Made by a program: the position numbers and the translations under genes. Below are positions 46,921-59,693 of a stretch of DNA of 64,000 bases, piece by piece (position 1 is the stretch's first letter; every line of letters starts with the position of its first letter). The notes below the pieces were generated by a model that saw only the letters and a program-made list of their open reading frames with translations, did not search any database and was not told the DNA's origin. This stretch comes from Sycobia sp. Sy_11 (lineage: Eukaryota; Arthropoda; Insecta; Hymenoptera; Epichrysomallidae), in the NCBI GenBank assembly GCA_018907035.1, contig JACCIC010000003.1:1087501-1151500 (forward strand). The letters are read 5' to 3'.

Positions 46921-47666
46921 CGTGCCGCGAGTGCGCAGTATTTGGTCGTGTGTGACGAGTAATATTTTGTATTCGCTTACTTTGTAAACCAGTCTCGTGT
47001 AATATCTTATTTAGAATATAGTTATTTTTTATTTGTTTAACTCAAAATAGAGTGTTATTTGCGAATATAATATTAATAGTTCTATAAAAAGTGAAATTTT
47101 TTAATGCAGTCTCCCTTATCAATGCCTTTTCGATGATGTGAAAAAAAATTCGCTGATACATCATCTACACTATTCACACTACTATAACACTTTTTATAGT
47201 TTTTTTAGTTTATTTATTTTGGCATTTTTTGACTTTTTTTAAAGAAATGTTAAAGATCTTCGAAATTTTACTAATCTTCTGAAACTCTTATATTGCATAT
47301 TATATAATGATACCAATAATTAATCGTACCCTTTACTTACATACATTCTAAATTACTGTAATGTTTCTAGCAGATTCATCTAATTTTCTTGTAAATAAAA
47401 ATGTTTGGAACATTTGATTTGTAAGTTTTGGTTACGAAACTTTCAAAACGTTCTCATTTTTACAAGGCTCGACAAATCTACTTGAAATTTTGTAATAATA
47501 TAAAACACATGTAAATAAAAATACGATTAAATAAAATTTGCAAAAAATTAACGTTTGAATATAAACCGCTTTAATCAGAGCACTTTTGATTGAATGGATA
47601 CAATGTTCATAGAAATTCCAATTCTGCGGTGTGGGCTGGACATGATAAGTGAGAGTCACTAAGTAC

Positions 47667-47668
<2 letters not shown>
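46921..47668. other. AT-rich spacer
   Basis: No structure recognised. Confidence 0.4.

Positions 47669-47713
<45 letters not shown>
47669..47713. repeat. (TA)n microsatellite
   Basis: 45 bases of TA. Confidence 0.98.
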
Positions 47714-47715
<2 letters not shown>

Positions 47716-50369
47716 TAGTTAATTTATTTATTTATTATATATATTTTTATATAGTTCCACGAGTAGTTGAAGCACGCGTGCATGACAACTGAATAAAAAA
47801 ATGTTCGATGTAAAGCCACATTCGTGTGCGCCTCCGTCATTTCTCGCATGCGTTTTACGCCTATATGCATTACTTATATTATGCGTGCCCGCATTTGTAT
47901 AAAAGTACATAAGTATACGCACTTGAGCCCAACTGGTTTTTGACCTTGAACTTGCGATGCACAATGGCAACCGGTGATCATTATATAAATAAATACACAG
48001 GCGGGATGGGCAAGTGAAAGAGACAGAGAGAGACCAATTCGCATCGAATTCCATTGCGTCAGGGGCAAGAGACCGTATATAATAGTGGTGCGCAAGTTCG
48101 AGAGAGAGGTAGAGAGGGAAGAGGGCAAGAGTCGCCTCGCCTCCGATGCCAGATGTCGTCCTTGAGTAATTGACCGACCGTCAGGGGTAAAAGCGAGTCG
48201 GACATCGCTCCCGGTACATAATATGACTCAATACTTTCCATTATTTTTACGCACTGCATTGGTTCACTTGCTATATAACAACAGATATAGCTCTAGAAAT
48301 GCTATGATATAATAACTATTTTTGTATATTATATGATACATAAGTATTATGATTAAAAGGGGAAGGAGAGAAAAAGGGGAAATAATAAGATAGTCGATCT
48401 GATATTATAATTTAAATTTGACCAAAGACTATAAAAATTAAATCTATTAATAACTTCGACTACTGTACAATTGTCATTGTCCCTTCGCAGTGATCATTTT
48501 TCATATTTTTTCTCGCATCTTTTGGTTCTTGATAATTTTATGTAATTCATAGCGAGTACATTAAATATATATATAAATTTTCTATTTTTGTTAAAACCTT
48601 TCTTGAGGCACAATCTGCAGCTTTTATTCTCACTTTCAGAAGAAAGAAAAAAGACAATGCATATCGCATAGTTGCGCAAATCATTGGATATCCTGTATAT
48701 GGAATAAAATCATTGCAATAGTATTTCTTGTACTTCACATTTGCTTAAAATTACAATTATCTGTAAAAAAATAAATTCAATATATAATCCTTCAGGTGAC
48801 CAAAATAACTTCTTATATGTACGCGCATTGCGCATCAGTCTACGCACGATATGTATAAAAGCAACGGTAAAATACTGACAAAATTCGTGTTTACATGTCG
48901 ATAAAGATTGAATTCATGCAAATAAAACTCGAAAAAATAAGATAAGTCACGCCATGCACAAGCCTTTCTTTGTTGGAATACGTAACTGTCAAATAGTTTT
49001 ACTATATATATATAGAATTTCTGTACTTCTCCTGGGTTTATTCTTCTTGAAGATATTAAAAAAGAAGTCTATGTAGTAACGAATAGTCTCAAACTGCAAT
49101 TTATAAAAATCATTTTTTGTTTTAGTATTAGTTACTAAGTGAATAATACATAAACCTGAAATCATATTTCCCAAAGATTCGTACTTAAATTATTTCCCAT
49201 ATGGATGTTTTAAAAAAGTTTTGTCGAAAACAAAATTTTTTAATAGCGTTATTTATATTTAGTATGGGGATTGTTCCTTGTAAATAACGATATAAAAAAG
49301 TATATATTAAATTTGAATGAACTAATGAAAGGGATGAATGATTATAAAATTGAAGGTCTCGCCGATCTTCGTACGAACTTCACGAAAACAAAAATCGATT
49401 GCCTCACGTTTTCCCCTAATAAACATTTTCACTTAGAAGATTGTTCTTACATCGTCAGCTTTTTGGAAAGGGAACTTTGAGCAAAGAGAAATGAAAGCCA
49501 CAAAGGAGGTTGTAGAACTTTAGGGAGAGGACGGTAAACATTCTTCACCAACCGACGTATTGTATTCGAATCCTACAGTGCATGGGCTTTTTAGAAATTC
49601 AACTACCCTACTCTATCCCTCCTCCTCGCGCTAGATTGGCTCTTCCGGGCCCCAGTATTGCAGGAACAACTAGCACATTATATTATACTAAGGAACTTAT
49701 TTTTCTCAATCAAAATGGTAATTATATCGTTACGGTTTATGAAAAAACTTTGTCTAGTAAATACACTGATTTACGTAGTACCAGCAGAAAAATGTAGGAG
49801 CATAACTATGATTAAATATGAAATACTTTAAATTATCTATTATTATCTTTTGCTTGAATTAATCGTAAAAATTACGTATCAAGTATGACACCACTTAAGT
49901 AACTTCAAATACTTGAGTAACATTCCTATTTTTAAGAGTAAGTACAATTACTATGTAATGTATGTAATAACTATATATTACCTTTCAGGCGCTCCCTAGG
50001 CTCTGCATTAAAAACTGTCAACTAATAAATTATTATTAATTAACATGCTTTAACATTCTGTACGTAATTACAAAATAAAGAAAAACGGAAAAAGTTCAAA
50101 TGAATTATAATTTTCGAACCTCTCTTTATTTTTATGTTATAATGATCCTCATCATGAGTTTTGATGGTCACTTGTCGAATTTGCTTTTAGAGGATACCCG
50201 AATCTTTAAAATCTTTCAAAACGATTTTCCAAAGATAAGTGTCAGGAGTTTTGTGGTTCTAGCATCGAATCATTTCCTGACAACGAATGGACCATGCGTT
50301 ACGACTCACGTTGTTCTTCAGATTACACTCACAATCTCCAGCCGTTCTCCCATTGACTGATAAACATTC
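47714..50369. other. Mixed spacer
   Basis: 47750-48230 is GC-balanced with CpGs. The rest is AT-rich. Plus frames at 49271-49480, 49582-49797 and 50100-50360 (69-86 codons) are the most protein-like in this stretch, but no family was recognised. Confidence 0.4.
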
Positions 50370-50479
50370 GCACGTAGCACAAAAACTATTTGCAGCTTTC
50401 CAGAATGAATACAACCTTTGTATACTACATCTCCTGCTGATTACCGATCTGGTAGTGTGAATTATATTTGGGACACCCG
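50370..50479 (-). repeat. GGGTGTCC-family copy, reverse orientation
   Basis: Reading the minus strand from 50479: GGGTGTCCCAAATAT, then CCAGATCGGTAATCAGCAGG, TATACAAAGGTTGTATTCAT and GCAAATAGTTTTTGTG. It aligns with 14027-14110. A 76-codon minus frame (50259-50489) runs through it and is not recognised as a known protein. Confidence 0.72.
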
Positions 50480-50963
50480 ATATATTCATCCTCTAGGTAT
50501 ATAATGTTTGTCAAATTCGTTTCTCAGTCAATATTTTAGAATTTTGAGAAATATGATTTCGAAGATCTCATAAATATTTGGAATACATGCTAATCAGGTT
50601 GGAGTCTCAATGAGTAAAATCTTACGTTATGTTAATAAGTGTAACAATTATTATATAAAACTATATGTTATTTATGACACATGACCCTAGAAATAAAAAT
50701 TTCACGTTGGCATCATGTTCAGCTATACAGGAGCCAGATATGAGTAATATATATCCGACCAATTTAATTTCTTTAACTATGTTCTAAACCGTAGTGCTTC
50801 TCCATTGTGGCACTAAATATTGTTTTCGCAACGTTGACCACCGATACATGTAAAATGTGAAACAAGGTTTTTAGTTAATTATTCTCGACTCAAATTTAAT
50901 CAGATCATAGTTTCAACAATATATTGATGGAAAAAGTCAGCTAGTTCTAACCATCTGAATTAT
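50480..50963. other. AT-rich spacer
   Basis: Nothing recognised. Confidence 0.4.
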
Positions 50964-51724
50964 TCATCAGCTGATCACCTGAACATAAAAAATGTTTCAC
51001 TTTCAAAAAAAAATCTGATAAAAATTCTTAAACAAATCTATGCATGTATTTTCGGATGCTGATTCAAAATAACATAGAAAAAAGTGGCGATATGAAAATG
51101 TTTATGTAAGGAACTATTAAAGAACATTATAAATATCGCGGTGTATGGAACATCTCGTGTTTTTAAAAAAATGTCAAGCAAAATCTGTACGAGTTACAAA
51201 AAATACATTTTGAATGATCTATACATTTTTAATCTAACAGTAATAATTTCCGCGAAAAATGCAATGAAAAATGAGTGTTTCGATTGGTTTCGAGCTTCAA
51301 ATCAACAGTCACAGAAGGTGTCGATATGTAAGGCATTTACTAATGAACGACAATAATAATAAACCACAGCATAAACCACGGCAAAGTACTTGCTTATTTT
51401 TTATTGTTCAGCAGAATAAATGTTTTAAAGTCAAAATATATTAAATACCAATTGTGTATTACAGTTAAATCTATAACGTTTATTTGAAACATTTTTGGAA
51501 AAATATAACTGTTTTATATACCACGATTTTTATAAGCTTTTTATAATTTTTACTATGAAAATTTGAATTTAGTCAAAATTGTCTATACTATTTGGAATCA
51601 GCATCTGAAAATACATATACGTATTTAATTTTTTTTCAGAATTTTTTTTAACTAAGTAAACTTTTATTTTCATGTTTAGCTATCTGAGCGTTGTCATATC
51701 TAGATTTACTTCCGCAGCTGATGA
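50964..51724. mobile_element. 0.76-kb inverted-repeat element
   Basis: Ends are TCATCAGCTG (50964) and CAGCTGATGA (51715-51724). The arms are imperfect over about 150 bases, with a strong inner block: GTATTTTCGGATGCTGATTC (51047-51066) against its inverted partner with GAATCAGCATCTGAAAATAC (about 51595-51614). The interior has one 71-codon plus frame (51141-51356) with no known motif. It is probably a non-autonomous DNA transposon. Confidence 0.72.
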
Positions 51725-51903
51725 GCACTCCTCTATATAATACGCTTAAAGCAATCATTCTTTTTTATTGAATAAATAACGATGCAACAATAACTCGAAC
51801 AATTATTAACACAAACAAACCTTCAAACGTATAAATGTGTCAAATAAGGAGAGTCCTAACTACCGTGAGTCGAGGTCTATTTCTGACTATATATGTGAGC
51901 ATC

Positions 51904-52526
51904 TTAGTCCACGCGAATTAGGGTTTTGATTCAACAATTTTTCCCATACTTGCACCTTGCCAAATTTCAAGTTAAAATGTTAATTGAATGACAAGTAATA
52001 AATAATAGTTTAAACAAAAATTTTCTCAATTTCTATTGGTCGTATGAAAATGTGCAACAGCTCAAAATTTTTCTTTTTTTAAGCGTAATAAAATGCACTT
52101 TGCTTCAATATTCTAGCGTTAATAACTTCCGAGATATCGACCATAGCAACGGCGTTTTTCACTTTAAACAATATAAAAATTTAATTTAAAAATCTGGTCT
52201 TTTCAGCTTTTATTACTATTAATATCCTCTAATGATTGCATTTTACTGCATTAGAAAATTCATTCAAAAACAAAAAATTCAAAAACACAACTTTTATACG
52301 AAACATTTTGCGATTAGAGCAATATTATTTAAACTATTGAAGAAAAAGTAAAAAAAGACCTTTTTTTTGCTATTTTGCAATAAATAAATACGTCGCCGAT
52401 AGGGTACGATCCCGACAATTAAGGGTCTTATTCTACACATCCTCATCTATCATTTAATGCAAAAAAATAGGCGTTGGAGAAATTGTTGGTAAATCGGCCA
52501 TTTTGGACCTAATTCGCCTGGACTAA
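51904..52526. mobile_element. 623-bp inverted-repeat element
   Basis: The left end TTAGTCCACGCGAATTAGG (51904) and the right end read inward as TTAGTCCAGGCGAATTAGG (52526) differ at one of 19 positions. Further pairing (CAACAATTT...) gives arms of about 45-55 bases. The interior has no ORF. It contains GGGTACGATCCC at 52401-52412. Confidence 0.85.
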
Positions 52527-53291
52527 TCTGATACGCGTGAAAAAGGCTATCACGTCAATTTATATTCTACTATCATTCACCCGCTGTATGCGATCGTTAT
52601 TCTCTGGGAGCAAATGAAGATTTCGCTTAGATCAGAATATCAGAAATGAAGAAATTTGTCAATTTTCAAAAAATATTTAATATTACCTACCTATATATAT
52701 ATATATTGAAAACACTGAGTAAATTGATATAAATATTCAATTAGGGAGCTCCAAAGAAACGATTGAGTTGTAAAATAAAATTTTAGGTGAACACTAATAG
52801 TTGAACATAACATAATGTTATATAATGTTTTTGTAATATATTTTAAGTAATTCGTTTACTTGCATGGAATACTTTATCACTAAAGATTTATATAAATTTA
52901 GTAGATTCTTGAGCGTATGAAATTGTTGTTGGTGTCACCAGAATTTTTCGCTTTAGAGCGCGGCGGTCTATTCAACAATTGCAAATCTGTCAAGTGGGAT
53001 ATAGAAAAAACTTTCTTGGTTAATTGTTAAAGAGATTGATAAGCCAGAAAATCTGTTTAGAAAAATACGTGCAGCAGATAACAAAAGACAATGTATATAA
53101 CTTATTAGAGAAGATTGATGTTTTTAAGTATAAATAATAATATACATCGATGATTACTTATTTAAAAAAAATTGTCAGGAAGAGATGTTCGCAAAATCTA
53201 CGATGGCATTCTCCATCGTTGATACATAAAAAAGAAATCAACAAAAACATGAACTTACTGAGACATGATATATACATGCTTGCAACTATTA

Positions 53292-53292
<1 letters not shown>
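52527..53292. other. AT-rich spacer
   Basis: Nothing recognised. Confidence 0.4.

Positions 53293-53332
<40 letters not shown>
53293..53332. repeat. (TA)n microsatellite
   Basis: 40 bases of TA. Confidence 0.98.
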
Positions 53333-53335
<3 letters not shown>

Positions 53336-53842
53336 CTTTTATTCATAATCTCCAAATATATACTGAAAAACAACAAATAAATTCTGACGAATGTCACGAA
53401 TTTCTATGACTGGCTATTCTGCACGGCTATTATATATTATAGTTTATAGCAATGCATCTGTAGGTTTTATTCCTCTCTTAAATCATGTAGGTAAACATTC
53501 AGTCAATTTGTAGGTTTTTTTTCGATTTTGATACGATAGCGAATTGAGAAAAAAGTCGCAAGGAGACCAAAACGGGGGAATATGAGGTGCCTGCTGGATT
53601 ATTGTTTTACCATATAGTTTTTTACTTCGTTTTTAATATTTTATATATTTGAAGAGATTTTCTATATTTTTCAATAAAGTCCAATAGCGTGAGCCAATCC
53701 ACGTGTATTATATACCGGCACTGTCAGCCTGTCAGCAACTTCTTTCATTTCTTCACTGATTCAACATTTTCGTCATTGTTTGCTGACATCGTCGTATCGT
53801 CGTGCGTCGTCTTTTCGGGCTTCATTAAAAAGCTATTCTTGC

Positions 53843-53845
<3 letters not shown>
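53333..53845. other. AT-rich spacer
   Basis: 53690-53825 is more balanced (CGTCGTATCGTCGTGCGTCG near 53790). No gene evidence. Confidence 0.4.

Positions 53846-53901
<56 letters not shown>
53846..53901. repeat. (TA)n microsatellite
   Basis: 56 bases of TA. Confidence 0.98.
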
Positions 53902-53904
<3 letters not shown>

Positions 53905-54644
53905 AGTTTCAAGCGAATTTTCTGGTCCACTATTTCTATATACTAACGAATGACCAAATGTACAACAGTAAATCTGAGCAAAACATTAGTTCAACAGTAA
54001 AACTTTTATACATATGTTAAAAACAAAATGAAAATTCAAAATGGATGATAAGGTCCGCATAATATAGTATCTACATTTGTAAACTAATCTAGTTTTTGTC
54101 ATTTTTTTTATTTAAGTTTCTACCGAGGTGATTAGTAACAGCAATAATCTGATTGTTATAAGATTGTAAAACCTATAAAAATATATGTTAAATTATCAAA
54201 AAACATCGATAAATAAGTATACAAAATTTAAAAAATCTCGTTGTAAAAATACTCATAAAATTAAGTACTAAATTAAAAAGCCAAAAAAATATTTAAACAA
54301 CACAAAAATTTTAAATATAATATATATAATTTTGACAGCATGTAAATGTAACTAATTAGTTATTTTTATTGCAAAAAACCAGATAGATATATATTTAAAC
54401 TCTATTATATATATTATTGAAAGAATTTAACATTTTTGAGTCCAATCTGTACATATTATAAATTAGAGTATTTAAGTTAAATTAAAGATAAAAAGTAAAT
54501 AGAGATACTTGTTTCTTATCTTTTAAATACAACTATAACGACACAACGAATAAGATTGTAAAGATCGACACATTTCTAAAATTGGAATTTTCGTACTTCA
54601 CACGAATCAATTTATCCTTATTAAATTTATAAGTCCATCAAGTA
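53902..54644. other. AT-rich spacer
   Basis: Nothing recognised. Confidence 0.45.
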
Positions 54645-54647
54645 ATC

Positions 54648-54701
<54 letters not shown>

Positions 54702-54706
54702 CAGAT
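54645..54706. repeat. (TA)n microsatellite inside an 8-bp inverted repeat
   Basis: ATCTGCAT at 54645-54652 and ATGCAGAT at 54699-54706 flank 46 bases of TA, so the whole 62 bases form a near-perfect palindrome. Confidence 0.93.
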
Positions 54707-54797
54707 CAATAGAAATGCGAAACACAACATTAATAATAGTCGTCGTTGTACTTGTCATACAGTTCGTATGTACCTCAGCATTCACTCTGCAATCATG

Positions 54798-54844
<47 letters not shown>

Positions 54845-54847
54845 CTG
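54798..54847. repeat. (CT)n microsatellite
   Basis: About 50 bases of CT with one A and one G interruption. Confidence 0.96.
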
Positions 54848-56239
54848 TGTACTATGGTGAATACGATTCAATTATATTATAGACCACTTTAATAATCGAT
54901 ATGCGTCTACCCAATTCTTTTATTATTCACTCACTTTTCCTTTGTTACTCAGATACAGTTGCGCACGCATAAACAATGCTATAGGTGTGTCTATTATAAA
55001 AGAGTATTTAGGTTTATTTATATATACGTACATATCACTGTTTGTAAAGAGCTATATCGGAAGTCAGTGGCACGTATCCTAACACCTGCGGGAAATGAGC
55101 GAATTATTGAGAGAACTATTATATGTATGCATATATATGCTTCGAATTTTTATGTAAGTGCATTACTTATATGTAACAGGAAATATTGTTCGTTGTAAAC
55201 TGTGCCATCGTGGCTCGAGGCAAAAGCGGTGCACTTTACATTTCTCTATATTATAGAAAACTAGGATCAAAAAAATAGTATTTATCCGAAGTATATATGT
55301 TCTTGTCGGATGAAAAAAAAATTTGTCCTTGAACTTATTTTGAGAGTAATTTACTTTGAAAGGATTTCTAGAGTTATACGTAGGTGTAAAGGGACCCTTT
55401 CGGCTTCACAACACGTAATAGTTTGCGTATAATAGCGGAATATTATTTCCATCCCCATTCGGATTAGTTTCAAGTTTGCGTTTTGTTTTCTACAAAAATA
55501 CATTTTACACATGGGCTGTTACCAAAATTCAGGTATAAACCCTTAAGACGATTATGCAAAGGTTTGAAACTCGACGTTTCCCCATTTTGAGCAATAGAAC
55601 TATAGTTACAGAGAATGAACCAAAATTTTTTGAAGATATTTCACGATCTTTTCTTAAATATGGATTTTTATTTTTCCATCATTTAATTTGACTCAATAAT
55701 TCAAGCATGGGTACATATATGTGGTAAATACTAAACATATGTTTAAATATACTCCAAAATGTAATGATCTTCCTTAATATGTAATTTTTTTATTAACGAC
55801 ATTCTTAAACAGGTTAACCCGTCAAGCTATATAAATTTAATAAATAATGTAGAAATTATTGAAATTAGCTGAAATGTATTCATAACGATGAACCTTAAAA
55901 TAATTTATCAACTCAGACTAATAGCTAAAAAAAAGAACTTATAAACTTATAATACAGAAAGATAGAAAAATTAGAAACGAAGCCGAATACGGAGTGGTAT
56001 TAACATATAATTATGTAACATGAAAGAGAACTGCACAAAAAAATTTGTAATGCCTAACAATTTCATCACTGCTAACATGTATTATAATGAAGGTATAGTA
56101 TATAGAAAATCTAATCAAATTATATATATTACCAAAAAATATAACTTTTTCCAAATTCATTCATAAAATTATAATATTTCAACAGCTATCTCCTCCGCTT
56201 GCCAACGATAATTCCATAATCCTCGAAATGACAGCGTCC

Positions 56240-56241
<2 letters not shown>
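54848..56241. other. AT-rich spacer
   Basis: No structure recognised. The 79-codon plus frame at 54959-55198 is without motif. Confidence 0.45.

Positions 56242-56282
<41 letters not shown>
56242..56282. repeat. (TA)n microsatellite
   Basis: 41 bases of TA. Confidence 0.98.
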
Positions 56283-56284
<2 letters not shown>

Positions 56285-56454
56285 ATAATCGTACGCATGA
56301 CGAACATAATACTTTACATTACACCTGAAGTTTCACTACGGTGATAAAAATCGCTCGCTCTATTGCAGTTGCAAGCAGCGGTGTTCCCGCATGTAGTCGC
56401 GCGTCGGGCAAAATTGCGGCCAAGGCGAGAGACTGCGGTGTATAACGAAACTCT

Positions 56455-56457
<3 letters not shown>

Positions 56458-56518
<61 letters not shown>
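56458..56518. repeat. (TA)n microsatellite
   Basis: About 60 bases of TA, preceded by a 120-base GC-balanced patch (56335-56450). Confidence 0.98.
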
Positions 56519-56521
<3 letters not shown>

Positions 56522-56577
56522 GCTTCGTTCCTACATTCTGTGTATATATTCTTTAAAAAATAGCAGAGAATAAGAGA

Positions 56578-56580
56578 AAT

Positions 56581-56664
<84 letters not shown>

Positions 56665-56679
56665 GAGAGAGAGAGAGAA
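56578..56679. repeat. 100-base (GA)n polypurine tract
   Basis: GA repeat with three single-base interruptions. It is a long mirror-repeat polypurine strand, capable in principle of triplex (H-DNA) formation. Confidence 0.97.
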
Positions 56680-56784
56680 GTCGCAAGTGTGAAAATGAAT
56701 ATAAAGGCGATTAGTCGCTGATGCTTCGTTAATCACAATCTCATTATTTCCTCGGCTGTCCGTATGTTATATTAGTACATATAT

Positions 56785-56787
<3 letters not shown>

Positions 56788-56836
<49 letters not shown>

Positions 56837-56974
56837 GTGTGTGTGTATGTATGTATACATGTATGTATGTATGTATGTATGTATGTATGTATGTATGTAT
56901 GTATGTATGTATGTATGTATGTATGTATGTATGTATGTATGTATGTATGTATGTATGTATGTATGTATGTATAT
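56788..56974. repeat. (TA)n(GT)n(TATG)n compound array
   Basis: TA to about 56836, a short GT stretch, then about 125 bases of TATG tetranucleotide (roughly 30 units). The CMYV-repeat frames (68-74 codons) are artefacts. Confidence 0.98.
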
Positions 56975-57139
56975 AGTGAAAAAAAGAAAGATAGTGAATG
57001 TTCACGGGAACGTGACGATAAATTACATTTTCTACAAATAAGTTATATTTTGGATTTGTAACTTGAAAAGTTTGTAGTTTTGATGCACGTTCAGACTTTA
57101 TGTCAAGAACAAAATGAAAAATTACATTATTAGAAAAAA

Positions 57140-58105
57140 TTTCCCATCATTAATTTTCGACTTTGCCGACGATTCTCGACAATTTCACGTCTTTTGAGAA
57201 AAAAGAATTTTCATCTTTTCAGGCCAGAAAGAAATCAACCAAATTTTGATACACAATCAGGTCAAGTGGAGCGTACTCTGGTGAGTGTATTTTGCGTCGA
57301 CCTAAAAAAGTGTAAATCAGAAGGGCCAAGATAAAATTCTGGACTGTAATGCGAGTGGAGCGGAATTTCCCATCCGCTGTTTTCCAAGGAAATTTTGATA
57401 CAATAATGAACGTATGACTGAGCATTCTCATTATGGAAAATCAATGTTTCGCATCTGGTCTGCAATTCTCGACAATGTTCTTGCAATCCTCGTTCCAAAT
57501 GCATCAATGATGTTCTGTACAATGTTTCATCTTCCATCTTCCATTTTTCAGCAGTTGAAAGTAGACCACACCCTTCTAACCCTATCCAATACAAAGAGAT
57601 CCTACCATAATCATGCTTTTGCTGCGATAAATCTGGTTTTTCGGGTTGGACCCACGATTTTTTACGCTTAGGATTTTCGTAATAAATCCACCTTTTATCC
57701 TGAGTGACAATTTGATGTAAAAACGACTTGATTTTGTAACGTTTACGAAAAAATTCCGAAGTCAACAGATAATTTTCGACGGTTCTCGGCGATAACTCGT
57801 GCGACAACCAATTTCCTAACTTTTGGATGAAGTCCAGTGATTTTAGATGCTTGCAAATGGCTTGATGTATTACACTCATAATACAGCTATCTTATTCTTT
57901 CGCTTGATCAGCATCTTCATTGAAGTATATCTCTAATTCTTTATTCTCTAATTTTTTTACCTACACCGAATACTCTTCGTCTTCGATATTGAAAGCACCA
58001 CTTGTGAAACGCGCAAACCACTTTTAAAACATTCTAATATTTGGAGGTATTCTGACTATGTTTTTTGAGAGCAATCAACGAAATTCCGACTTATTTTTCT
58101 TAAAA
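57140..58105 (-). pseudogene. Degenerate mariner transposase
   Basis: The minus strand carries a mariner transposase broken by stops and frame changes. The upstream part (58090-57880) keeps a recognisable MFxxWFxRFTSGAFNIEDEE-like stretch after frame correction. The long frame (57879-57262) continues with QKLGNWLSHELS, then QDKRWIYYENPKRKKSWVQP (first catalytic region, D kept), HNENAQSYV (second aspartate region altered) and GPSDLHFFRSTQNTLTRVRS (third region, D kept). The C-terminal end, with a NDGKFF-like finish, lies near 57150. It is the same broad group as the fragment at 12 kb. It is dead by stops and by loss of the second catalytic motif. Terminal repeats were not resolved. Confidence 0.9.
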
Positions 58106-58379
58106 TTAAAGCAATAAACTAAAACTTTTGGTATTGGATTTTTTATTCACACGTAATTCAGTTTAGTCAGTAAAGATCTGAAATTGAAATTGATGTTTTT
58201 AATTATTTATGTTTTTGACCACCTAGAATCCAAATTATCAATTTCAATCCCCAATTTCATAATAAAAAATAAAGCTTGTTTTTGCACTCGCACAAACATA
58301 CATACAGAGATATCATAGAAAGGTAATGCTACACCTTTGACTTACCTTTATGCATGCGTATAACGCATGTAGCCGTGGT

Positions 58380-58382
<3 letters not shown>

Positions 58383-58424
<42 letters not shown>
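58383..58424. repeat. (GA)n microsatellite in left foldback arm
   Basis: 42 bases of pure GA. Confidence 0.97.
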
Positions 58425-58426
<2 letters not shown>

Positions 58427-58829
58427 TGCGGTATTTAAACAGTTTCAAGAATGGGTCGATTGCGGGAGAAAAAACCTCTAAAAATACCGCATGTCTTTAC
58501 AGAATCGTTTTTACTGCGTTTCCTAAGATCATCCCGGCTGATCCAGATCCGTGACTCTTCTGACCTGCTCGCGTCGAGTCGTTGCCTTTGGAAATAAAAT
58601 TGAGAATCAGACACGTTGCACACGCTTTGGAGTTTTCTATGGTTTTTAAATTTTCTCCACTCGTGCAAAGTGCAATCCTGATATACCATTGCAAACTGTA
58701 TTATTTGTGCTGATAAATTAAAGAACCAAATATTAATCATATAACAATTATTTATTATTTTACAAATTACAAAATGATAATTATGATTAATTATTTAAAT
58801 TAAAAATTAATTCATACGTTTCTTAGATA

Positions 58830-59040
58830 AAGTTCCGTTATCCACCCAACTCCGATTTCAAATAAAAGTTATAGATTTCATCAAACTACATTTTATTTCT
58901 ATCCATTTTTTCGGTACAAGAGATATTTCTGGAATAAAATTGAGCTATTTCGTCTCGACAGTTTCCTCGTGCTTTGGTGTTGGTTTGGCCGAATTCTCTT
59001 TATACTTCTTATTCAATATATCCCGGAAAAACTGCTTCTA
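58830..59040 (-). repeat. 550-bp MITE family copy nested in the foldback loop
   Basis: The minus strand reads AATTCGGCCAAACCAACACC (from about 58995), then TTCCAGAAATATCT (58935-58921). Its end at about 58833 resembles the family terminus (GATAAAGTTCCGTTATCCAC on the plus strand). The opposite terminus was not found, so the copy is truncated. Confidence 0.7.
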
Positions 59041-59529
59041 GACAAAAATGCATAGTTTAAAAAATATATATTTTATGAATCAAATTCTAAATACAATATA
59101 TTAAAGCAAAAACTATAATAAATATTTTTTGATTTTAATACTTAACATTTTGTAACTTGTTCAAATAATAAATAATTGTGATGTGAATTATATTTTGTTA
59201 TTTAATTTATCGACAAACATAATGCAATTTGCAATGGAATATTAGGATTCCACTTTGTGCGAGTAGAGTCGATACCCCATTTCAAACGAGGTCGCGTGGA
59301 TTCGAAAAATAAAATTTAAAACACAATAAAAACTCCAAAGCGCTGCAACTAGTACGTTTTCTGAATTTTATGTCCAAATGCGACGACTCGACGTGAGCAG
59401 GTCAGAAGAGTCGCGAATCGGGATCATCTTAAGAAACGCAGTAAAAACTATTCTCTAAATACATACGCTTTTTTCGAGGTTTTTTTCTCCTGCAATCGAC
59501 CCATGTTTCAAACTACTTGAACGCTGTAT

Positions 59530-59693
59530 TCTCTCTCTCCTTCTTTCTCTCTCCCCCTCCCTCTCTCTCCATCTCTTTCTCTTTCTTTCTCTCCCCCTCT
59601 CTTTCTCTCTCTCTCCCCTCTCTTTCTGTCTCTTTCTCTCTCTTTCTCTCTTCATCTCCCTCTCTTTCTGTCTCTCTCTCTTTCTCTCTATGC
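59530..59693. repeat. Imperfect CT-rich polypyrimidine tract
   Basis: About 165 bases almost free of purines on the plus strand, made of CT, TTTC and CCC variants. It is the diverged counterpart of the left-arm GA tract. Confidence 0.95.

Noticed and set aside
56787..57061. Cysteine-rich repeat proteins (CMYV repeats)
   Set aside because: Direct translation of the TATG array.
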